Positions 8,120 to 18,529 are shown, counted from the stretch's first letter. The stretch is DNA of 64,000 nt from Rossellomorea marisflavi (GCF_009806575.1 NZ_CP047095.1:2050001-2114000), one strand, 5' to 3'. The notes: generated from the sequence alone by a model not told the origin. A program made the numbers and translations.

Positions 8120-9397
8120 ATGTTTGATCAATTAAAACACGGAGAGGTCCTGCAGCCGCTTGCCCGATCCGTTGAACAATCCATAGCCCATATCCATGCA
8201 GCCATTGATGAGCGGGCAGAACGAAATCAATTCAATGTATTAACTTCTTTTCAGAAGCATCGTGTGAGTGACTCCCATTTCAACCCTTCGACAGGGTATG
8301 GGTACGATGATGCAGGAAGGGATACTTTAGAGAGCATTTACGCAGATGTGTTCGGCGGAGAGGCGGGGCTCGTTCGTCCCCAGATCATCTCGGGCACACA
8401 TGCGATATCCATCGCACTCTTCGGCATCCTCCGTCCAGGAGATGAATTGGTATACATAACAGGAAAGCCTTACGACACCCTTGAAGAAATTGTCGGGATC
8501 AGAGGGAAGGGTGCAGGCTCCCTGAAGGACTTCCATATCGACTACCGGAGCATCGACCTTACTTCCGACGGTAAAGTAGACTTCGGTGCAGTAAGAGAGG
8601 CGCTGGGCACCAAAACGAAAATGGTGGGGATCCAGCGTTCGAAGGGATACGCCAACCGTCCTTCCTTCACAGTGGAAGAGATCAAAGCCATGATTGATTT
8701 CGTCAAAGAGATCGATCCATCGATCGTCGTTTTCGTTGATAACTGCTACGGTGAATTTGTTGAAGACCGTGAACCATGCCATGTCGGAGCCGACCTTATG
8801 GCGGGATCGCTCATAAAGAATCCCGGGGGCGGACTTGCGAAAACGGGAGGATATATCGTAGGGAAGAAGGAATTGGTCGAAGCGTGTTCGTACCGCATGA
8901 CGTCGCCGGGTATCGGTGCGGAGGCGGGGGCTTCCCTCTACAGTCTTCAGGAAATGTATCAAGGATTTTTCCTCGCTCCCCACGTGGTGGCGCAATCCTT
9001 GAAAGGGGCCGTCTTTACTAGTGCTTTCCTGACAGAGCTCGGGATGGATACGAATCCAGCCCCTGATGCTCCCCGTACCGATTTGATCCAATCTGTCCAA
9101 TTCGGTGATCGGGACCGGATGGTCGCTTTCTGTCAGGCTATTCAATTCGCTTCACCCGTGAATTCTCATTTCACCCCATATCCCAACTATATGCCTGGAT
9201 ATGTGGATGATGTCATCATGGCTGCAGGCACGTTCGTTCAGGGGGCGAGCATCGAATTGTCGGCTGACGGACCATTAAGGCCTCCATACGTTGCATATGT
9301 ACAGGGGGGACTGACCTATTCCCATGTGAAGATCGCGGTGTGCACGGCCGTCGATGAATTGATCGAAAAAGGTTTTATGCCCCATTTAAAAGGTTAA
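8120..9397 (+). CDS. ynbB: PLP-dependent methionine gamma-lyase family protein (aluminium-resistance-like), YnbB
   Basis: A 425-residue fold-type I PLP protein. The Schiff-base lysine is probably Lys233 in GSLIKNPGGG, and VFVDNCYGEFVE supplies the aspartate facing the pyridine nitrogen. ISGTHAISIALFG corresponds to the phosphate-binding loop. The family is distantly related to Cys/Met gamma-lyases and is often labelled aluminium resistance protein, but its reaction is not established. In B. subtilis, ynbB lies directly upstream of glnR-glnA, as here. A weak GAAGGG site precedes ATG at 8120. A terminator at 9408 separates it from glnRA. Confidence 0.93.
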   Translation: MFDQLKHGEVLQPLARSVEQSIAHIHAAIDERAERNQFNVLTSFQKHRVSDSHFNPSTGYGYDDAGRDTLESIYADVFGGEAGLVRPQIISGTHAISIALFGILRPGDELVYITGKPYDTLEEIVGIRGKGAGSLKDFHIDYRSIDLTSDGKVDFGAVREALGTKTKMVGIQRSKGYANRPSFTVEEIKAMIDFVKEIDPSIVVFVDNCYGEFVEDREPCHVGADLMAGSLIKNPGGGLAKTGGYIVGKKELVEACSYRMTSPGIGAEAGASLYSLQEMYQGFFLAPHVVAQSLKGAVFTSAFLTELGMDTNPAPDAPRTDLIQSVQFGDRDRMVAFCQAIQFASPVNSHFTPYPNYMPGYVDDVIMAAGTFVQGASIELSADGPLRPPYVAYVQGGLTYSHVKIAVCTAVDELIEKGFMPHLKG

Positions 9398-9407
9398 TAT
9401 GATAAGT

Positions 9408-9446
9408 ACAAAAGGATAGTCGATCAGTGACTATCCTTTTGTTGTT
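9408..9446 (+). terminator. Rho-independent terminator after ynbB
   Basis: A 14-bp perfect stem starts ACAAAAGGATAGTC, has a 7-base loop, and ends in CTTTTGTTGTT. Confidence 0.85.
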
Positions 9447-9507
9447 GACCCGAGCACAACATACCGCAAAAAGAATCACACTATTCAAAATGGATGATCA
9501 AAAAATA

Positions 9508-9524
9508 TGTAAGGTAATCTAACA
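9508..9524 (+). promoter_or_regulatory. GlnR/TnrA box, upstream site (O1)
   Basis: TGTAAGGTAATCTAACA matches the GlnR/TnrA consensus TGTNAN7TNACA at every defined position. It ends 5 bases before the -35 element of glnR. In B. subtilis, the glnRA promoter is repressed by GlnR when glutamine is abundant through two such sites. Confidence 0.92.
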
Positions 9525-9529
9525 TATTA

Positions 9530-9558
9530 TTGACAGAATTCCTGACATTGAATATAAT
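9530..9558 (+). promoter_or_regulatory. SigA promoter of glnRA
   Basis: TTGACA at 9530-9535 and TATAAT at 9553-9558 are separated by 17 bases, a perfect vegetative consensus. It is embedded between and under the two GlnR boxes. Confidence 0.93.
9531..9547 (+). promoter_or_regulatory. GlnR box, second degenerate site (O2)
   Basis: TGACAGAATTCCTGACA fits TGTNAN7TNACA with one mismatch (third base). It starts inside the -35 hexamer and extends into the spacer, so binding there would block RNA polymerase. Confidence 0.7.
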
Positions 9559-9592
9559 GAACACATGAACGAACAACAAAGGGGGAATCACG

Positions 9593-10006
9593 ATGAGCGG
9601 AAGTGAAATTCGTCGAACGATGGCATTGTTCCCAATTAGCATTGTCATGCAGCTCACGGACTTGACGGCTCGTCAGATTCGATACTATGAAGAGCATGAA
9701 TTGATCAATCCGGCCCGTACGGAAGGAAATCGAAGGCTCTTCTCCCTGAACGACATCGATAAACTCCTGGAGGTCAAGGATCTTTTGGAACAAGGGATCA
9801 ACATGGCCGGCATCAAAAGGATTTTCGCTGTCTCGGGTCAGGAAACGAAAGTAGCATCTGACGTTAGTGGCAAGAAGGAAGAAAAAGCACGGCAGGATCT
9901 TTCTGACGATGATCTCCGCAAGCTGCTCCGGAATGAATTGATGCATTCCGGGCGCTTTAGCAAAACATCTCTTCGTCAAGGTGACATGTCACGCTTCTTT
10001 CATTAA
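9593..10006 (+). CDS. glnR: MerR-family nitrogen regulator GlnR
   Basis: A 137-residue repressor. The MerR winged helix is at the N-terminus: [26 protein letters not shown] and [10 protein letters not shown]. The C-terminal tail ends in [10 protein letters not shown], which in B. subtilis GlnR is the autoinhibitory tail sensing feedback-inhibited glutamine synthetase. GlnR represses glnRA and other nitrogen genes. Its own operator and promoter are visible 35-85 bases upstream. It is followed 37 bases later by glnA, forming the classic dicistronic operon. AAGGGGG precedes the ATG. Confidence 0.98.
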   Translation: MSGSEIRRTMALFPISIVMQLTDLTARQIRYYEEHELINPARTEGNRRLFSLNDIDKLLEVKDLLEQGINMAGIKRIFAVSGQETKVASDVSGKKEEKARQDLSDDDLRKLLRNELMHSGRFSKTSLRQGDMSRFFH

Positions 10007-10043
10007 ATAAACCTTTACTAAACCTGAGGAGGAATTACGCAAA

Positions 10044-11378
10044 ATGGCAAAGTATACTCGTGAAGATGTACTAAGATTGGCGAATGAAGAAGGTGTTAAA
10101 TTCATCCGTCTCCAGTTCACAGACATCCTGGGAACGATCAAAAACGTGGAAATCCCTTTCAGTCAGCTTGAAAAGGCGCTTGACAACAAAATGATGTTCG
10201 ATGGTTCTTCCATTGAAGGATTTGTACGGATCGAAGAATCCGATATGTATCTATTCCCGGATCTTGATACGTGGTTGGTATTCCCTTGGACAGCCGAAAA
10301 AGGGAAGGTTGCCCGTTTGATCTGTGACATCTATAACCCAGATGGAACTCCGTTCGAAGGAGATCCGCGTAATAACCTCAAACGTATTCTGAGCCAAATG
10401 GAAGAGCTTGGATTTACTGATTTTAACCTCGGGCCTGAACCGGAATTCTTCCTATTCAAGCTGGATGTGAATGGTGAACCGACCCTCGAATTGAATGATA
10501 ACGGAGGATACTTCGATCTTGCACCTACGGATCTTGGGGAAAACTGCCGTCGCGATATCGCACTTGAACTTGAAGAAATGGGCTTTGAAATCGAAGCTTC
10601 CCACCATGAGGTTGCTCCTGGTCAGCACGAGATCGATTTCAAATATGCCAATGCCCTCAAGGCTTGTGACGACATTCAAACATTCAAACTCGTTGTTAAG
10701 ACCATTGCCCGCAAACACGGACTGCATGCTACCTTCATGCCAAAACCGTTGTTCGGGGTGAATGGTTCCGGAATGCACTGCAATATGTCACTTTTCAAAA
10801 GCGGCGTGAACTCATTCTTCGATGAAAAAGGCGATCTTCAATTGAGCGATACAGCGCGTCAATTCCTTGCCGGTATCATTAAACACGCAACGAGCTTCAC
10901 GGCCATTACAAACCCTACGGTCAACTCTTATAAACGTCTTGTTCCAGGGTACGAAGCTCCATGTTATGTTGCATGGTCTGCGCGTAACCGCAGCCCGCTC
11001 ATCCGTATCCCGGCATCACGCGGTCTAAGCACGCGCGTTGAGGTGCGAAGCGTCGATCCGGCAGCCAATCCATATCTTGCGATGAGTGTACTGCTTGCCG
11101 CCGGTCTTGATGGAATCAAGAACAGCTTGGAAGCACCTAAGCCAATTGACCGTAACATCTACGTTATGGACAAAAAAGAGCGTGAAGAAGCAGGAATCAC
11201 AGATCTGCCGGCAACCCTTCATGCTGCACTTGAACAGCTGAAAACAAATGAAGTCATCGTTGGTGCTCTTGGTGAGCATATCTTCGAACACTTTGTAGAA
11301 GCGAAAGAAATCGAGTGGGATATGTTCCGTACACAAGTTCATCCTTGGGAGCGCGAGCAATATATCCAAATGTATTAA
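10044..11378 (+). CDS. glnA: glutamine synthetase, type I-alpha
   Basis: A 444-residue enzyme making glutamine from glutamate, ammonia and ATP; it forms dodecamers in the cytoplasm. Visible family blocks are [19 protein letters not shown] near residue 50, the catalytic [11 protein letters not shown] equivalent ([13 protein letters not shown]), the ATP-site [11 protein letters not shown], and NRSPLIRIP. The 444-residue length without the extra GSI-beta insertion fits the Bacillus type, which is regulated by feedback and GlnR/TnrA binding instead of adenylylation. GAGGAGG lies upstream of the ATG. A strong terminator follows at 11386. Confidence 0.99.
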   Translation: MAKYTREDVLRLANEEGVKFIRLQFTDILGTIKNVEIPFSQLEKALDNKMMFDGSSIEGFVRIEESDMYLFPDLDTWLVFPWTAEKGKVARLICDIYNPDGTPFEGDPRNNLKRILSQMEELGFTDFNLGPEPEFFLFKLDVNGEPTLELNDNGGYFDLAPTDLGENCRRDIALELEEMGFEIEASHHEVAPGQHEIDFKYANALKACDDIQTFKLVVKTIARKHGLHATFMPKPLFGVNGSGMHCNMSLFKSGVNSFFDEKGDLQLSDTARQFLAGIIKHATSFTAITNPTVNSYKRLVPGYEAPCYVAWSARNRSPLIRIPASRGLSTRVEVRSVDPAANPYLAMSVLLAAGLDGIKNSLEAPKPIDRNIYVMDKKEREEAGITDLPATLHAALEQLKTNEVIVGALGEHIFEHFVEAKEIEWDMFRTQVHPWEREQYIQMY

Positions 11379-11385
11379 TCTATTG

Positions 11386-11427
11386 AAAAAGACCCCGGAA
11401 GGATTTAATCCTTCCGGGGTCTTTTTT
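11386..11427 (+). terminator. Rho-independent terminator after glnA
   Basis: A GC-rich stem GACCCCGGAAGGATT/CCTTCCGGGGTC with a short AT loop is followed by six T residues. Confidence 0.92.
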
Positions 11428-11567
11428 GTAGATTGAAAGAATGAGCTTAGCGCAATCTTCACCGATGGCGGGTTCCATGGGAAAACATACCTTTGTTCTT
11501 GGGGAAGGGATTAACCCTTCTCGAACCAAACGTTTTCTTGGATAGGATCATGGCCATGATCCATCCG

Positions 11568-13028
11568 TCAGGCTGTCAAAGAAGTTTTATCATCTGTCAG
11601 CAGTAGAAGCGAGTCCTGAATCTTTTTACTTGTAGAGCTTAGTCCGATCGTCTCCACTTTACAGCCTTGATTTTTGCATTTGGCCAGGACTTTCGCGATG
11701 GCTGCTACTGCAGATTCATCCCAGATGTGGGCATGGGAAAGATCGATCTTAACGTACTGAACTTCGCCGGTCAGTTGAATGGAGCCTACGAACGTATCCA
11801 CTGATGCAAAGAATAGTTGGCCTTCAACCGTGAACTTGCGCTTAACACCATCCACTTCTTCCGTAACCTTCAACTTTGATAGTTTGGCCACAAAGATCAT
11901 GGCACTCAGCAATACCCCTGCAATAACACCTTTTGATAGATCATGAGTGGCAACCACGATCGCCACGGTGATGAGCATCACTGCGGCATCTCCTTTAGGG
12001 GCTTTCCAGATATAACGAAAGGAAGACCAGTCGAAGGTACCGACAGAGACCATGATCATGATTCCGGCAAGAACGGCCATGGGAATCTTCACAACAAGGT
12101 CCCCAAGTACAATGATGAGAAACATCAGGAAGGCCCCGGCTACGAATGTGGACAAGCGCCCGCGTCCTCCGGACTTTACATTGATCACCGACTGACCGAT
12201 CATCGCGCATCCGGCCATCCCACCGAAGAATCCATTAATGATATTGGCGACTCCCTGACCCCTTGCTTCCTGATTTTTATTGCTGTCCGTATCCGTCATG
12301 TCATCAACGATTGAGGCCGTCATGAGGGATTCAAGCAGTCCTACAATCGCTAGGGCGAGTGAGTAGGGGAAAATGATGCTCAATGTTTCAAATGAAAACG
12401 GTACATCAGGAAGGAAGAACGAAGGCAAGGTCTGGCTTATCGTCCCCAGATCTCCTACGGTCCTCAAGTCTGCTTGTGAAAACAAGGCAATGGCGGTTAG
12501 TACCACAATGGCTACAAGTGGTGCAGGGATGGACTTGACGAACCGTGGGAGTACATACACAATCACCAACGTCACCGCCACAAATACATAGGTCATCCCG
12601 TTGATATTGAAGAAGTGAGGCACTTGTGCCGAAAAAATCAGGATGGCCAGTGCATTCACGAAGCCGATCATCACAGCACGGGGTATGAATTTCATGAGTC
12701 TCGCGATTTTACATACACCGAACAGGAGTTGGAAGATTCCCGTCAAGATGGTGGCCGCCAACAGATAATTCAACCCGTAATCTTTGACAAGCGGGACCAT
12801 GACGAGTGCCATGGCACCGGTAGCAGCAGAAATCATGGCCGGTCTTCCGCCTACAAAGGAAATAATGACGGCAATGCAGAAAGAAGCATATAGCCCGACC
12901 ATGGGATCGACACCGGCTATGATGGAAAAGGCAATGGCTTCCGGAATGAGGGCAAGTGCGACGACGATCCCGGAAAGGATGTCTCCCTTGACATTCGAAA
13001 ACCACTGCTGTTTTATGGTATTCTTCAT
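11568..13028 (-). CDS. SulP family inorganic anion transporter with STAS domain
   Basis: About 486 residues. The first about 380 residues are membrane spanning, with 10-14 hydrophobic helices. SulP signatures include [21 protein letters not shown] near the N-terminus and [28 protein letters not shown] in the middle. The C-terminal about 100 residues are a STAS domain ([13 protein letters not shown]...[19 protein letters not shown]). SulP proteins carry sulfate, bicarbonate or other anions; the substrate cannot be read from sequence. ATG at 13028 is chosen because GAGGTGAC precedes it; an in-frame upstream start at 13094 lacks a site. No clear terminator follows, although an 18-bp palindrome lies at 11545-11562. 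Confidence 0.93.
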   Translation of the reverse strand: MKNTIKQQWFSNVKGDILSGIVVALALIPEAIAFSIIAGVDPMVGLYASFCIAVIISFVGGRPAMISAATGAMALVMVPLVKDYGLNYLLAATILTGIFQLLFGVCKIARLMKFIPRAVMIGFVNALAILIFSAQVPHFFNINGMTYVFVAVTLVIVYVLPRFVKSIPAPLVAIVVLTAIALFSQADLRTVGDLGTISQTLPSFFLPDVPFSFETLSIIFPYSLALAIVGLLESLMTASIVDDMTDTDSNKNQEARGQGVANIINGFFGGMAGCAMIGQSVINVKSGGRGRLSTFVAGAFLMFLIIVLGDLVVKIPMAVLAGIMIMVSVGTFDWSSFRYIWKAPKGDAAVMLITVAIVVATHDLSKGVIAGVLLSAMIFVAKLSKLKVTEEVDGVKRKFTVEGQLFFASVDTFVGSIQLTGEVQYVKIDLSHAHIWDESAVAAIAKVLAKCKNQGCKVETIGLSSTSKKIQDSLLLLTDDKTSLTA

Positions 13029-13151
13029 ATTGTCACCTCGTAGAAATCGTAAATTTACGTTCAATAAAAAACAGTTTATCACCGACTTTCCCAAAAGTGA
13101 ACCTTTTTGGGAAAGTTATTCAAGAATAGGTTGGGGAGGGAAGAGACGCCT

Positions 13152-13694
13152 ATGATCATCGGATACTACAGACCGAGCTTTGAGGATCCAGAAGGACGGC
13201 AACAGGAAACAGAGCTCCTGAAGATAGAATGCAAGGTTTTATACAGGGAGGAACATTCTTCACCTAAGAGAAGGGTAAAACTGGAAGAACTGCTAGCCGT
13301 AGTTGGGGAAGGAGATACGGTCGTGGTCACTTCCTTAATCGACTTCGCTGATTCCAGCCGACAGTTACTGGAGCTATTGAACCAGCTTGAAGCGAAAGGT
13401 ACACGCTTCATTTCTATATCAGAAGGGCTGTCGACCAGTCCGGGGCAGTCGTACCGTTTTCAGGAAGTCCTTGAGCATCTTATAAGCTTTCAAAGCGATG
13501 TGATCAGTGAAAGGACAAAAAAAGGCATAGGTGAAGCGAAAGAGAAGGGAGTCAGTACGGGACGGCCGCGCAAGCCGGATGAAAATGTAAAAAAGGCGAT
13601 CGACATGTACGAAACGAAAACCTACAGTCTTTCAGAAATCAAAGAGAAGACGGGCATCAGTAAGTCCACCCTCTACCGATATCTCGAAAGATAG
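13152..13694 (+). CDS. serine recombinase/resolvase-family protein lacking catalytic arginines
   Basis: About 180 residues with the resolvase N-terminal domain and a C-terminal helix-turn-helix ([21 protein letters not shown]). The nucleophile serine position is kept (Ser9 in GYYRPS). The normally invariant LDRLGR block is LIDFAD (residues 62-67), so both active-site arginines are aspartates. The later ERE...ERT helix is altered, though [10 protein letters not shown] and the hinge GRPRKP remain. It is therefore unlikely to cut DNA by the usual mechanism and may be a DNA-binding relic or regulator. It differs from yneB, the second resolvase-like gene at 14857. The start at 13152 follows GGGGAGGG; an upstream in-frame ATG exists at 13107. 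Confidence 0.82.
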   Translation: MIIGYYRPSFEDPEGRQQETELLKIECKVLYREEHSSPKRRVKLEELLAVVGEGDTVVVTSLIDFADSSRQLLELLNQLEAKGTRFISISEGLSTSPGQSYRFQEVLEHLISFQSDVISERTKKGIGEAKEKGVSTGRPRKPDENVKKAIDMYETKTYSLSEIKEKTGISKSTLYRYLER

Positions 13695-13697
13695 CAA

Positions 13698-13733
13698 AAA
13701 AGAGCTCCGGTCACATGTGACCGGAGCTCTTTT
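13698..13733. terminator. perfect 36-bp palindrome, bidirectional terminator
   Basis: AAAAGAGCTCCGGTCACA and its exact complement meet without a spacer, with T-runs on both strands. It lies between the converging recombinase gene and lexA and can terminate both. Confidence 0.9.
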
Positions 13734-13743
13734 CTAGATATCA

Positions 13744-14364
13744 TTAATGAACTTGCCGGTAGACACCAACGACTTTCCCGAGGATCGATACATTGCGGAG
13801 GATGATCGGGTCCATGGAAGAGTTTTCAGGCTGGAGCCTTACGAAATCCTTTTCTTTGAAGAAACGTTTCACGGTCGCCTCATCCTCTTCAGTCATGGCG
13901 ACGACGATCTCACCATTGTTGGCTGTCTGCTGCTGCCTTACGATGACGAAATCACCGTCGAGGATCCCGGCTTCAATCATACTGTCACCCATGATTTCAA
14001 GCATAAAGATATGCTCGTCAGCCGGAGCCATTCTCTCTGGGAGAGGGAAGTATTCTTCGACGTTTTCAACCGCTGTGATCGGTTGACCCGCCGTGACTTT
14101 CCCGATGAGGGGAACATTCACGACATTGTGACGGGGGATCGAGTCTTCCACAAGGTCGAGGATCTCAATGGCTCTTGGCTTGGTCGGATCCCTGCGGATG
14201 AGACCTTTGCTTTCAAGTCGGGCCAGGTGGCCGTGGACAGTAGAACTTGAAGCCAGTCCCACCGCTTCCCCGATTTCGCGCACGGAAGGCGGATAGCCTT
14301 TTTCTTTCACGGAGCTTTTGATATATTCCAAGATATCCTGCTGCCGTTTGGATAGTTTTGTCAT
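13744..14364 (-). CDS. lexA: SOS repressor LexA (DinR)
   Basis: A 206-residue repressor. The N-terminal winged helix contains [25 protein letters not shown]. The self-cleavage site Ala92-Gly93 is in [10 protein letters not shown]. The catalytic dyad is Ser128 (MGDSMIEAG) and Lys166 (ATVKRFFKE). RecA filaments trigger cleavage, which releases the SOS regulon. ATG at 14364 follows GAGGTG with 7 bases; an in-frame GTG two codons upstream overlaps the site. It is transcribed away from yneA-yneB-ynzC across a shared operator region with three LexA boxes. Confidence 0.98.
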   Translation of the reverse strand: MTKLSKRQQDILEYIKSSVKEKGYPPSVREIGEAVGLASSSTVHGHLARLESKGLIRRDPTKPRAIEILDLVEDSIPRHNVVNVPLIGKVTAGQPITAVENVEEYFPLPERMAPADEHIFMLEIMGDSMIEAGILDGDFVIVRQQQTANNGEIVVAMTEEDEATVKRFFKEKDFVRLQPENSSMDPIILRNVSILGKVVGVYRQVH

Positions 14365-14399
14365 AGTCACGCACCTCTATCTATCGATCTTATGTTCCC

Positions 14400-14428
14400 A
14401 TTATAACATGGTGGTGGGAACGATACAA
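14400..14428 (-). promoter_or_regulatory. lexA promoter
   Basis: On the minus strand, TTGTAT and TATAAT are 17 bases apart. LexA box 1 overlaps the -35 element, consistent with autorepression. Confidence 0.78.
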
Positions 14429-14439
14429 ACATAAGTTCG
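14426..14439. promoter_or_regulatory. LexA (SOS) box 1
   Basis: CAAACATAAGTTCG matches the Bacillus LexA consensus CGAACN4GTTCG with one mismatch. It overlaps the lexA -35 element. Confidence 0.88.
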
Positions 14440-14448
14440 AATTTTTGA

Positions 14449-14478
14449 TTGACTCCAAACGGATGTTCGTATTATGAT
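14449..14478 (+). promoter_or_regulatory. yneA-yneB-ynzC promoter
   Basis: TTGACT at 14449 and TATGAT at 14473 are 18 bases apart. LexA box 2 fills the spacer. Confidence 0.7.
14456..14469. promoter_or_regulatory. LexA (SOS) box 2
   Basis: CAAACGGATGTTCG matches CGAACN4GTTCG with one mismatch. It lies in the spacer of the yneA promoter. Confidence 0.9.
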
Positions 14479-14491
14479 GGATGTAACAAAT

Positions 14492-14505
14492 AGAACAAAC
14501 ATTCG
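14492..14505. promoter_or_regulatory. LexA (SOS) box 3
   Basis: AGAACAAACATTCG matches CGAACN4GTTCG with two mismatches. It lies just before the yneA ribosome binding site. Three boxes between lexA and yneA is the arrangement known in B. subtilis. Confidence 0.75.
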
Positions 14506-14521
14506 TATGGAGGGAATCATT

Positions 14522-14845
14522 ATGGCAGGGAAACTTTGGGCGAATTACTCATATATACTTGTATTTTTTGGCTTGGCACTTGTGGCATCAATCTATTTCA
14601 TTCTTCAAATGGAAGACGGAGTATCTTATCATAGTATAGAGGTGCAGGAGGGCGATACGCTCTGGACCATTGCAGATCAATACAGCAGCGACTCTTCCAT
14701 GTCCACCGATGAATTTATCAAATGGGTGGGTGAACAGAATAATCTGGCCACCTATACAATTTCTGCGGGTGATTCCCTTGTGCTCCCAGTCAAAAAAAAG
14801 CTCGGGATCAACGGGGATTATCAGTATGTCATGAACGAGGAATAG
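14522..14845 (+). CDS. yneA: SOS-induced cell division suppressor YneA
   Basis: A 107-residue protein with one N-terminal membrane segment (about residues 10-28, YILVFFGLALVASIYFIL) and an extracytoplasmic LysM domain (IEVQEGDTLWTIADQY...YTISAGDSLVLP). In B. subtilis, YneA delays division during the SOS response and is exported and short-lived. The start at 14522 is set by GGAGGG 7 bases upstream; frame-compatible upstream codons fall inside LexA box 3. It is the first gene of the operon with yneB and ynzC. Confidence 0.96.
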   Translation: MAGKLWANYSYILVFFGLALVASIYFILQMEDGVSYHSIEVQEGDTLWTIADQYSSDSSMSTDEFIKWVGEQNNLATYTISAGDSLVLPVKKKLGINGDYQYVMNEE

Positions 14846-14856
14846 AGGGGTTTTGA

Positions 14857-15507
<651 letters not shown>

Positions 15508-15576
15508 CCCTTGTCATCCCCTATTATATTTAGTAACATGTCGTTATACGTTACCGAAATCAAAGGGGTTTTATAG

Positions 15577-15807
15577 ATGCTTTCAAAAGAAAAGATGAAC
15601 CGGATCAATGAATTATCCAAAAAATCTAAGTCTACCGGACTTTCAGCAGATGAAGCGAAGGAACAGACCAGATTGAGGAAAGAATATCTTGAGACGTTCC
15701 GCCAATCCATGAAAGGGACCATTGAAAACACCAGGATCTTTGATCCCGATGGAAATGAAGTGACGCCCAAGAAGATACAGGAAATTCAAAACAAAAAGAA
15801 ACACTGA
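15577..15807 (+). CDS. ynzC: DUF896 family protein YnzC
   Basis: A 76-residue basic, helical protein. It begins MLSKEKMNRINELSKKSKSTGL and contains LSADEAKEQTRLRKEYLETFR, the two-helix hairpin of DUF896. A conserved FDPDGNEVTP tail follows. It is the third gene of the SOS operon in B. subtilis; its function is unknown. AAAGGGG precedes the ATG. A terminator follows at 15826. Confidence 0.95.
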   Translation: MLSKEKMNRINELSKKSKSTGLSADEAKEQTRLRKEYLETFRQSMKGTIENTRIFDPDGNEVTPKKIQEIQNKKKH

Positions 15808-15825
15808 TTCTCAGTAGTCAATACT

Positions 15826-15858
15826 GGATCACGCGGACTTCAAAGCGTGATCCTTTTT
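15826..15858 (+). terminator. terminator of the yneA-yneB-ynzC operon
   Basis: GGATCACGC and GCGTGATCC flank a 10-base loop; five T residues follow. Confidence 0.88.
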
Positions 15859-15998
15859 ATTATGCAAAAAAAGTGCCAGTAATTCCGAACGGATATCAGT
15901 TTTAACAAAAAGGAAGACGTGGTATCATTCAAGATAGTTGTATAAACAGCCAAAGAAGATTAATATTAAGTAGAGATTGAAAAGGAAGGATGTCTGAC

Positions 15999-18005
15999 AT
16001 GTTTGATAAAACAGATCAATTAGCAATTAACACAATCCGAACGTTATCGATCGATGCGATCGAAAAGGCAAACTCCGGTCATCCGGGAATGCCGATGGGT
16101 GCAGCTCCTATGGCGTATGCTCTATGGACACGCTTCATGAACCATAACCCCAAAAATCCACATTGGTTTAACCGTGACCGTTTCGTTCTCTCTGCAGGAC
16201 ATGGGTCAATGCTTTTATACAGCTTGCTTCACCTTTCAGGCTATGATGTTTCCATGGATGACCTGAAGAATTTCCGCCAGTGGGGCAGTAAAACACCAGG
16301 ACACCCTGAGTATAAACATACAGCAGGTGTAGAAGCGACAACAGGTCCACTTGGACAAGGAATCGCGATGGCAGTTGGTATGGCCATGGCTGAGAGACAT
16401 ATGGCAGCCACTTATAATAAAGAGGGCCACGACATCATCGATCACTTTACATATTCCATCTGTGGAGACGGAGATTTGATGGAGGGCGTTTCAGCTGAGG
16501 CGGCCTCACTTGCTGCTCACTTGAAATTGGGCCGCTTGGTCGTTCTTTATGATTCAAATGATATTTCCCTTGACGGGGAACTTGATAAGTCATTCTCTGA
16601 AAGTGTCAAAGGCCGTTTCGAATCTTACGGTTGGCAATATGTCCGCGTGGAAGATGGAAATGATCTTGATGAGATTTCCAAAGCCATCGAAGAAGCACAA
16701 GGTGATACAAGCCGCCCTACAATGATCGAAGTGAAAACGGTCATCGGCTACGGTGCACCTAATAAATCTGGTAAGTCTGCTGTTCATGGTGCTCCACTCG
16801 GGGAAGACGAGATGAAACTGACGAAGGATTACTATAAATGGACGTTCGAACAAGACTTCCATGTTCCGGATGAAGTCTACGCCCGTTTTGAAGAGAAAAT
16901 CCAACAGGTAGGTAGTGAAAAAGAGGAAGCATGGGCGAAGAAATTCGTTGCGTATCAAGATGCGCTTCCAGAGCTTTCTGCTCAGCTGGAAACAGCGATC
17001 AGAGGCGATTTGGCCGAAGGATGGGACAAAGAAATCCCGGTTTACGAAGAGGGAAGCTCATTGGCAAGCCGTGCTTCTTCAGGAGACGTGCTGAATGCCA
17101 TCGCTAAAAACCTGCCAACCTTCATCGGTGGATCTGCCGACCTTGCCGGGTCCAACAAAACGAACATCAAAGGCGAAGCAGACTTCTCTGCAGAAGCGTA
17201 TGATGGACGTAATATTTGGTTCGGTGTCCGTGAATTTGCCATGGGTGCAGCCATGAACGGTATGGCTCTGCACGGTGGACTGCAAGTGTTTGGTGGAACA
17301 TTCTTTGTGTTCAGTGACTATCTGCGTCCTGCCATCCGTTTGGCAGCTTTGATGGGACTTCCGGTCACATACGTCTTCACCCATGATAGTATCGCAGTCG
17401 GAGAAGATGGACCTACACATGAGCCTGTAGAACAGCTTGCATCACTCCGTGCCCTGCCGAATCTATCTGTCATTCGACCTGCAGACGGCAATGAGGTAGC
17501 CGCTGCGTGGAGGCTTGCTGTCGAGTCGAAAGATCAGCCGACCATGCTTGTACTTTCGCGTCAGAACCTGCCTACCATGAAGTCATCTGCTGATAAAGCA
17601 TATAACGGTGTTAGCAAGGGTGCGTATGTAGCTTCTCCTGCCGGCAAAGAACAGCCTGATGCCATTTTGATTGCTACCGGTTCAGAAGTGGGTCTTGCCC
17701 TGGACGCTCAAAAAGCACTCGAAAAAGACGGAATCAATACATCTGTCGTCAGCATGCCGTCTTGGGATCGTTTCGAAAAGCAATCTCCGGAATACAAGGA
17801 GTCCATCCTTCCGAAAAGCGTGAAGAAACGTCTTGCCATCGAGATGGGTTCACCACTCGGATGGGATCGTTACGTTGGTGACGAAGGTGACATCCTGGCC
17901 ATTGACGGCTTCGGTGCTTCAGCTCCTGGAGAAAAAGTGATGGAAGAGTACGGATTTACAACAAATAATGTTGTATCCCGTATCAAAGCCCTTCTTCAAA
18001 AGTAA
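15999..18005 (+). CDS. tkt: transketolase
   Basis: About 668 residues. This thiamin-diphosphate enzyme of the pentose phosphate pathway moves two-carbon units between sugar phosphates. Visible blocks are [39 protein letters not shown], the ThDP motif GDGDLMEG...[10 protein letters not shown], and [25 protein letters not shown] at 15999 has GGAAGG 9 bases upstream; ATG at 15990 touches that site. It follows the SOS operon in the B. subtilis order and has its own terminator. Confidence 0.98.
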   Translation: MFDKTDQLAINTIRTLSIDAIEKANSGHPGMPMGAAPMAYALWTRFMNHNPKNPHWFNRDRFVLSAGHGSMLLYSLLHLSGYDVSMDDLKNFRQWGSKTPGHPEYKHTAGVEATTGPLGQGIAMAVGMAMAERHMAATYNKEGHDIIDHFTYSICGDGDLMEGVSAEAASLAAHLKLGRLVVLYDSNDISLDGELDKSFSESVKGRFESYGWQYVRVEDGNDLDEISKAIEEAQGDTSRPTMIEVKTVIGYGAPNKSGKSAVHGAPLGEDEMKLTKDYYKWTFEQDFHVPDEVYARFEEKIQQVGSEKEEAWAKKFVAYQDALPELSAQLETAIRGDLAEGWDKEIPVYEEGSSLASRASSGDVLNAIAKNLPTFIGGSADLAGSNKTNIKGEADFSAEAYDGRNIWFGVREFAMGAAMNGMALHGGLQVFGGTFFVFSDYLRPAIRLAALMGLPVTYVFTHDSIAVGEDGPTHEPVEQLASLRALPNLSVIRPADGNEVAAAWRLAVESKDQPTMLVLSRQNLPTMKSSADKAYNGVSKGAYVASPAGKEQPDAILIATGSEVGLALDAQKALEKDGINTSVVSMPSWDRFEKQSPEYKESILPKSVKKRLAIEMGSPLGWDRYVGDEGDILAIDGFGASAPGEKVMEEYGFTTNNVVSRIKALLQK

Positions 18006-18013
18006 GACATTTT

Positions 18014-18044
18014 AAGCCGGCTCATCCATTGAGCCGGCTTTTTT
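18014..18044 (+). terminator. terminator after tkt
   Basis: AAGCCGGCTC and GAGCCGGCTT flank an ATCCATT loop and run into a T-tract. The next ribosome binding site follows within 5 bases. Confidence 0.9.
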
Positions 18045-18058
18045 AGGTGGTGTAATAG

Positions 18059-18514
18059 ATGGAAATCATTTATGAACAGCAAAAAGACCGAAGCGCCTTC
18101 ATCCCCCTTTTGATGCTGGCTGATGAATCGGAAGCCGTAGTAAGAAGCTATCTGGAAGATGGGGAAGTGTACACCTTCTCAAACGCTGGAGAGACCGTAG
18201 GGATTATGCTCATGGTGGCAGTGGATTCATCCACCATCGAGATTAAGAACATGGCGGTGGTAGATTCAGCGCGTGGACAGGGGACCGGCCGACAGATGAT
18301 CAAGGAGATGGAAAAAAAGGTGAAGAATTCAGGGTATCGAACCATACTGGTCGGGACGTCAAATTCGTCCATAGGCAACCTGATATTCTATCAAAAATGC
18401 GGTTTTCGATTTGAATCCATCAAAAAAGATTTCTTCTTGGCCTATCCGGAGCCATTCTATGAGAATGGAATAAGAGGTTTGGATATGGTGATGCTGAAAA
18501 AAGAATTGGGCTGA
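18059..18514 (+). CDS. GNAT family N-acetyltransferase
   Basis: A 151-residue single-domain GNAT. The acetyl-CoA loop is ARGQGTGRQMIKEME at about residues 77-91, preceded by strand IEIKNMAVVDSA and followed by LIFYQKCGFRF. The acceptor is unknown. The start at 18059 follows AGGTGGTG. The gene sits between tkt and sirA, where B. subtilis has no gene, so it is a local insertion. Confidence 0.88.
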   Translation: MEIIYEQQKDRSAFIPLLMLADESEAVVRSYLEDGEVYTFSNAGETVGIMLMVAVDSSTIEIKNMAVVDSARGQGTGRQMIKEMEKKVKNSGYRTILVGTSNSSIGNLIFYQKCGFRFESIKKDFFLAYPEPFYENGIRGLDMVMLKKELG

Positions 18515-18522
18515 AACGGTGA

Positions 18523-18529
18523 TTCGACA
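18523..18529 (-). promoter_or_regulatory. Spo0A box upstream of sirA
   Basis: On the minus strand this is TGTCGAA, the exact seven-base 0A core, within TTTGTCGAAT. It lies about 90 bases before sirA. SirA is a known Spo0A-activated gene in B. subtilis, which supports a real site. A TATAAT lies at 18595-18600 with no good -35 element, as expected for an activator-dependent promoter. Confidence 0.75.

Noticed and set aside
11545-11562. 18-bp perfect palindrome GGATCATGGCCATGATCC after the sulP gene
   Set aside because: It could form a hairpin but has no T-run on either strand; too little to call a terminator or an operator.
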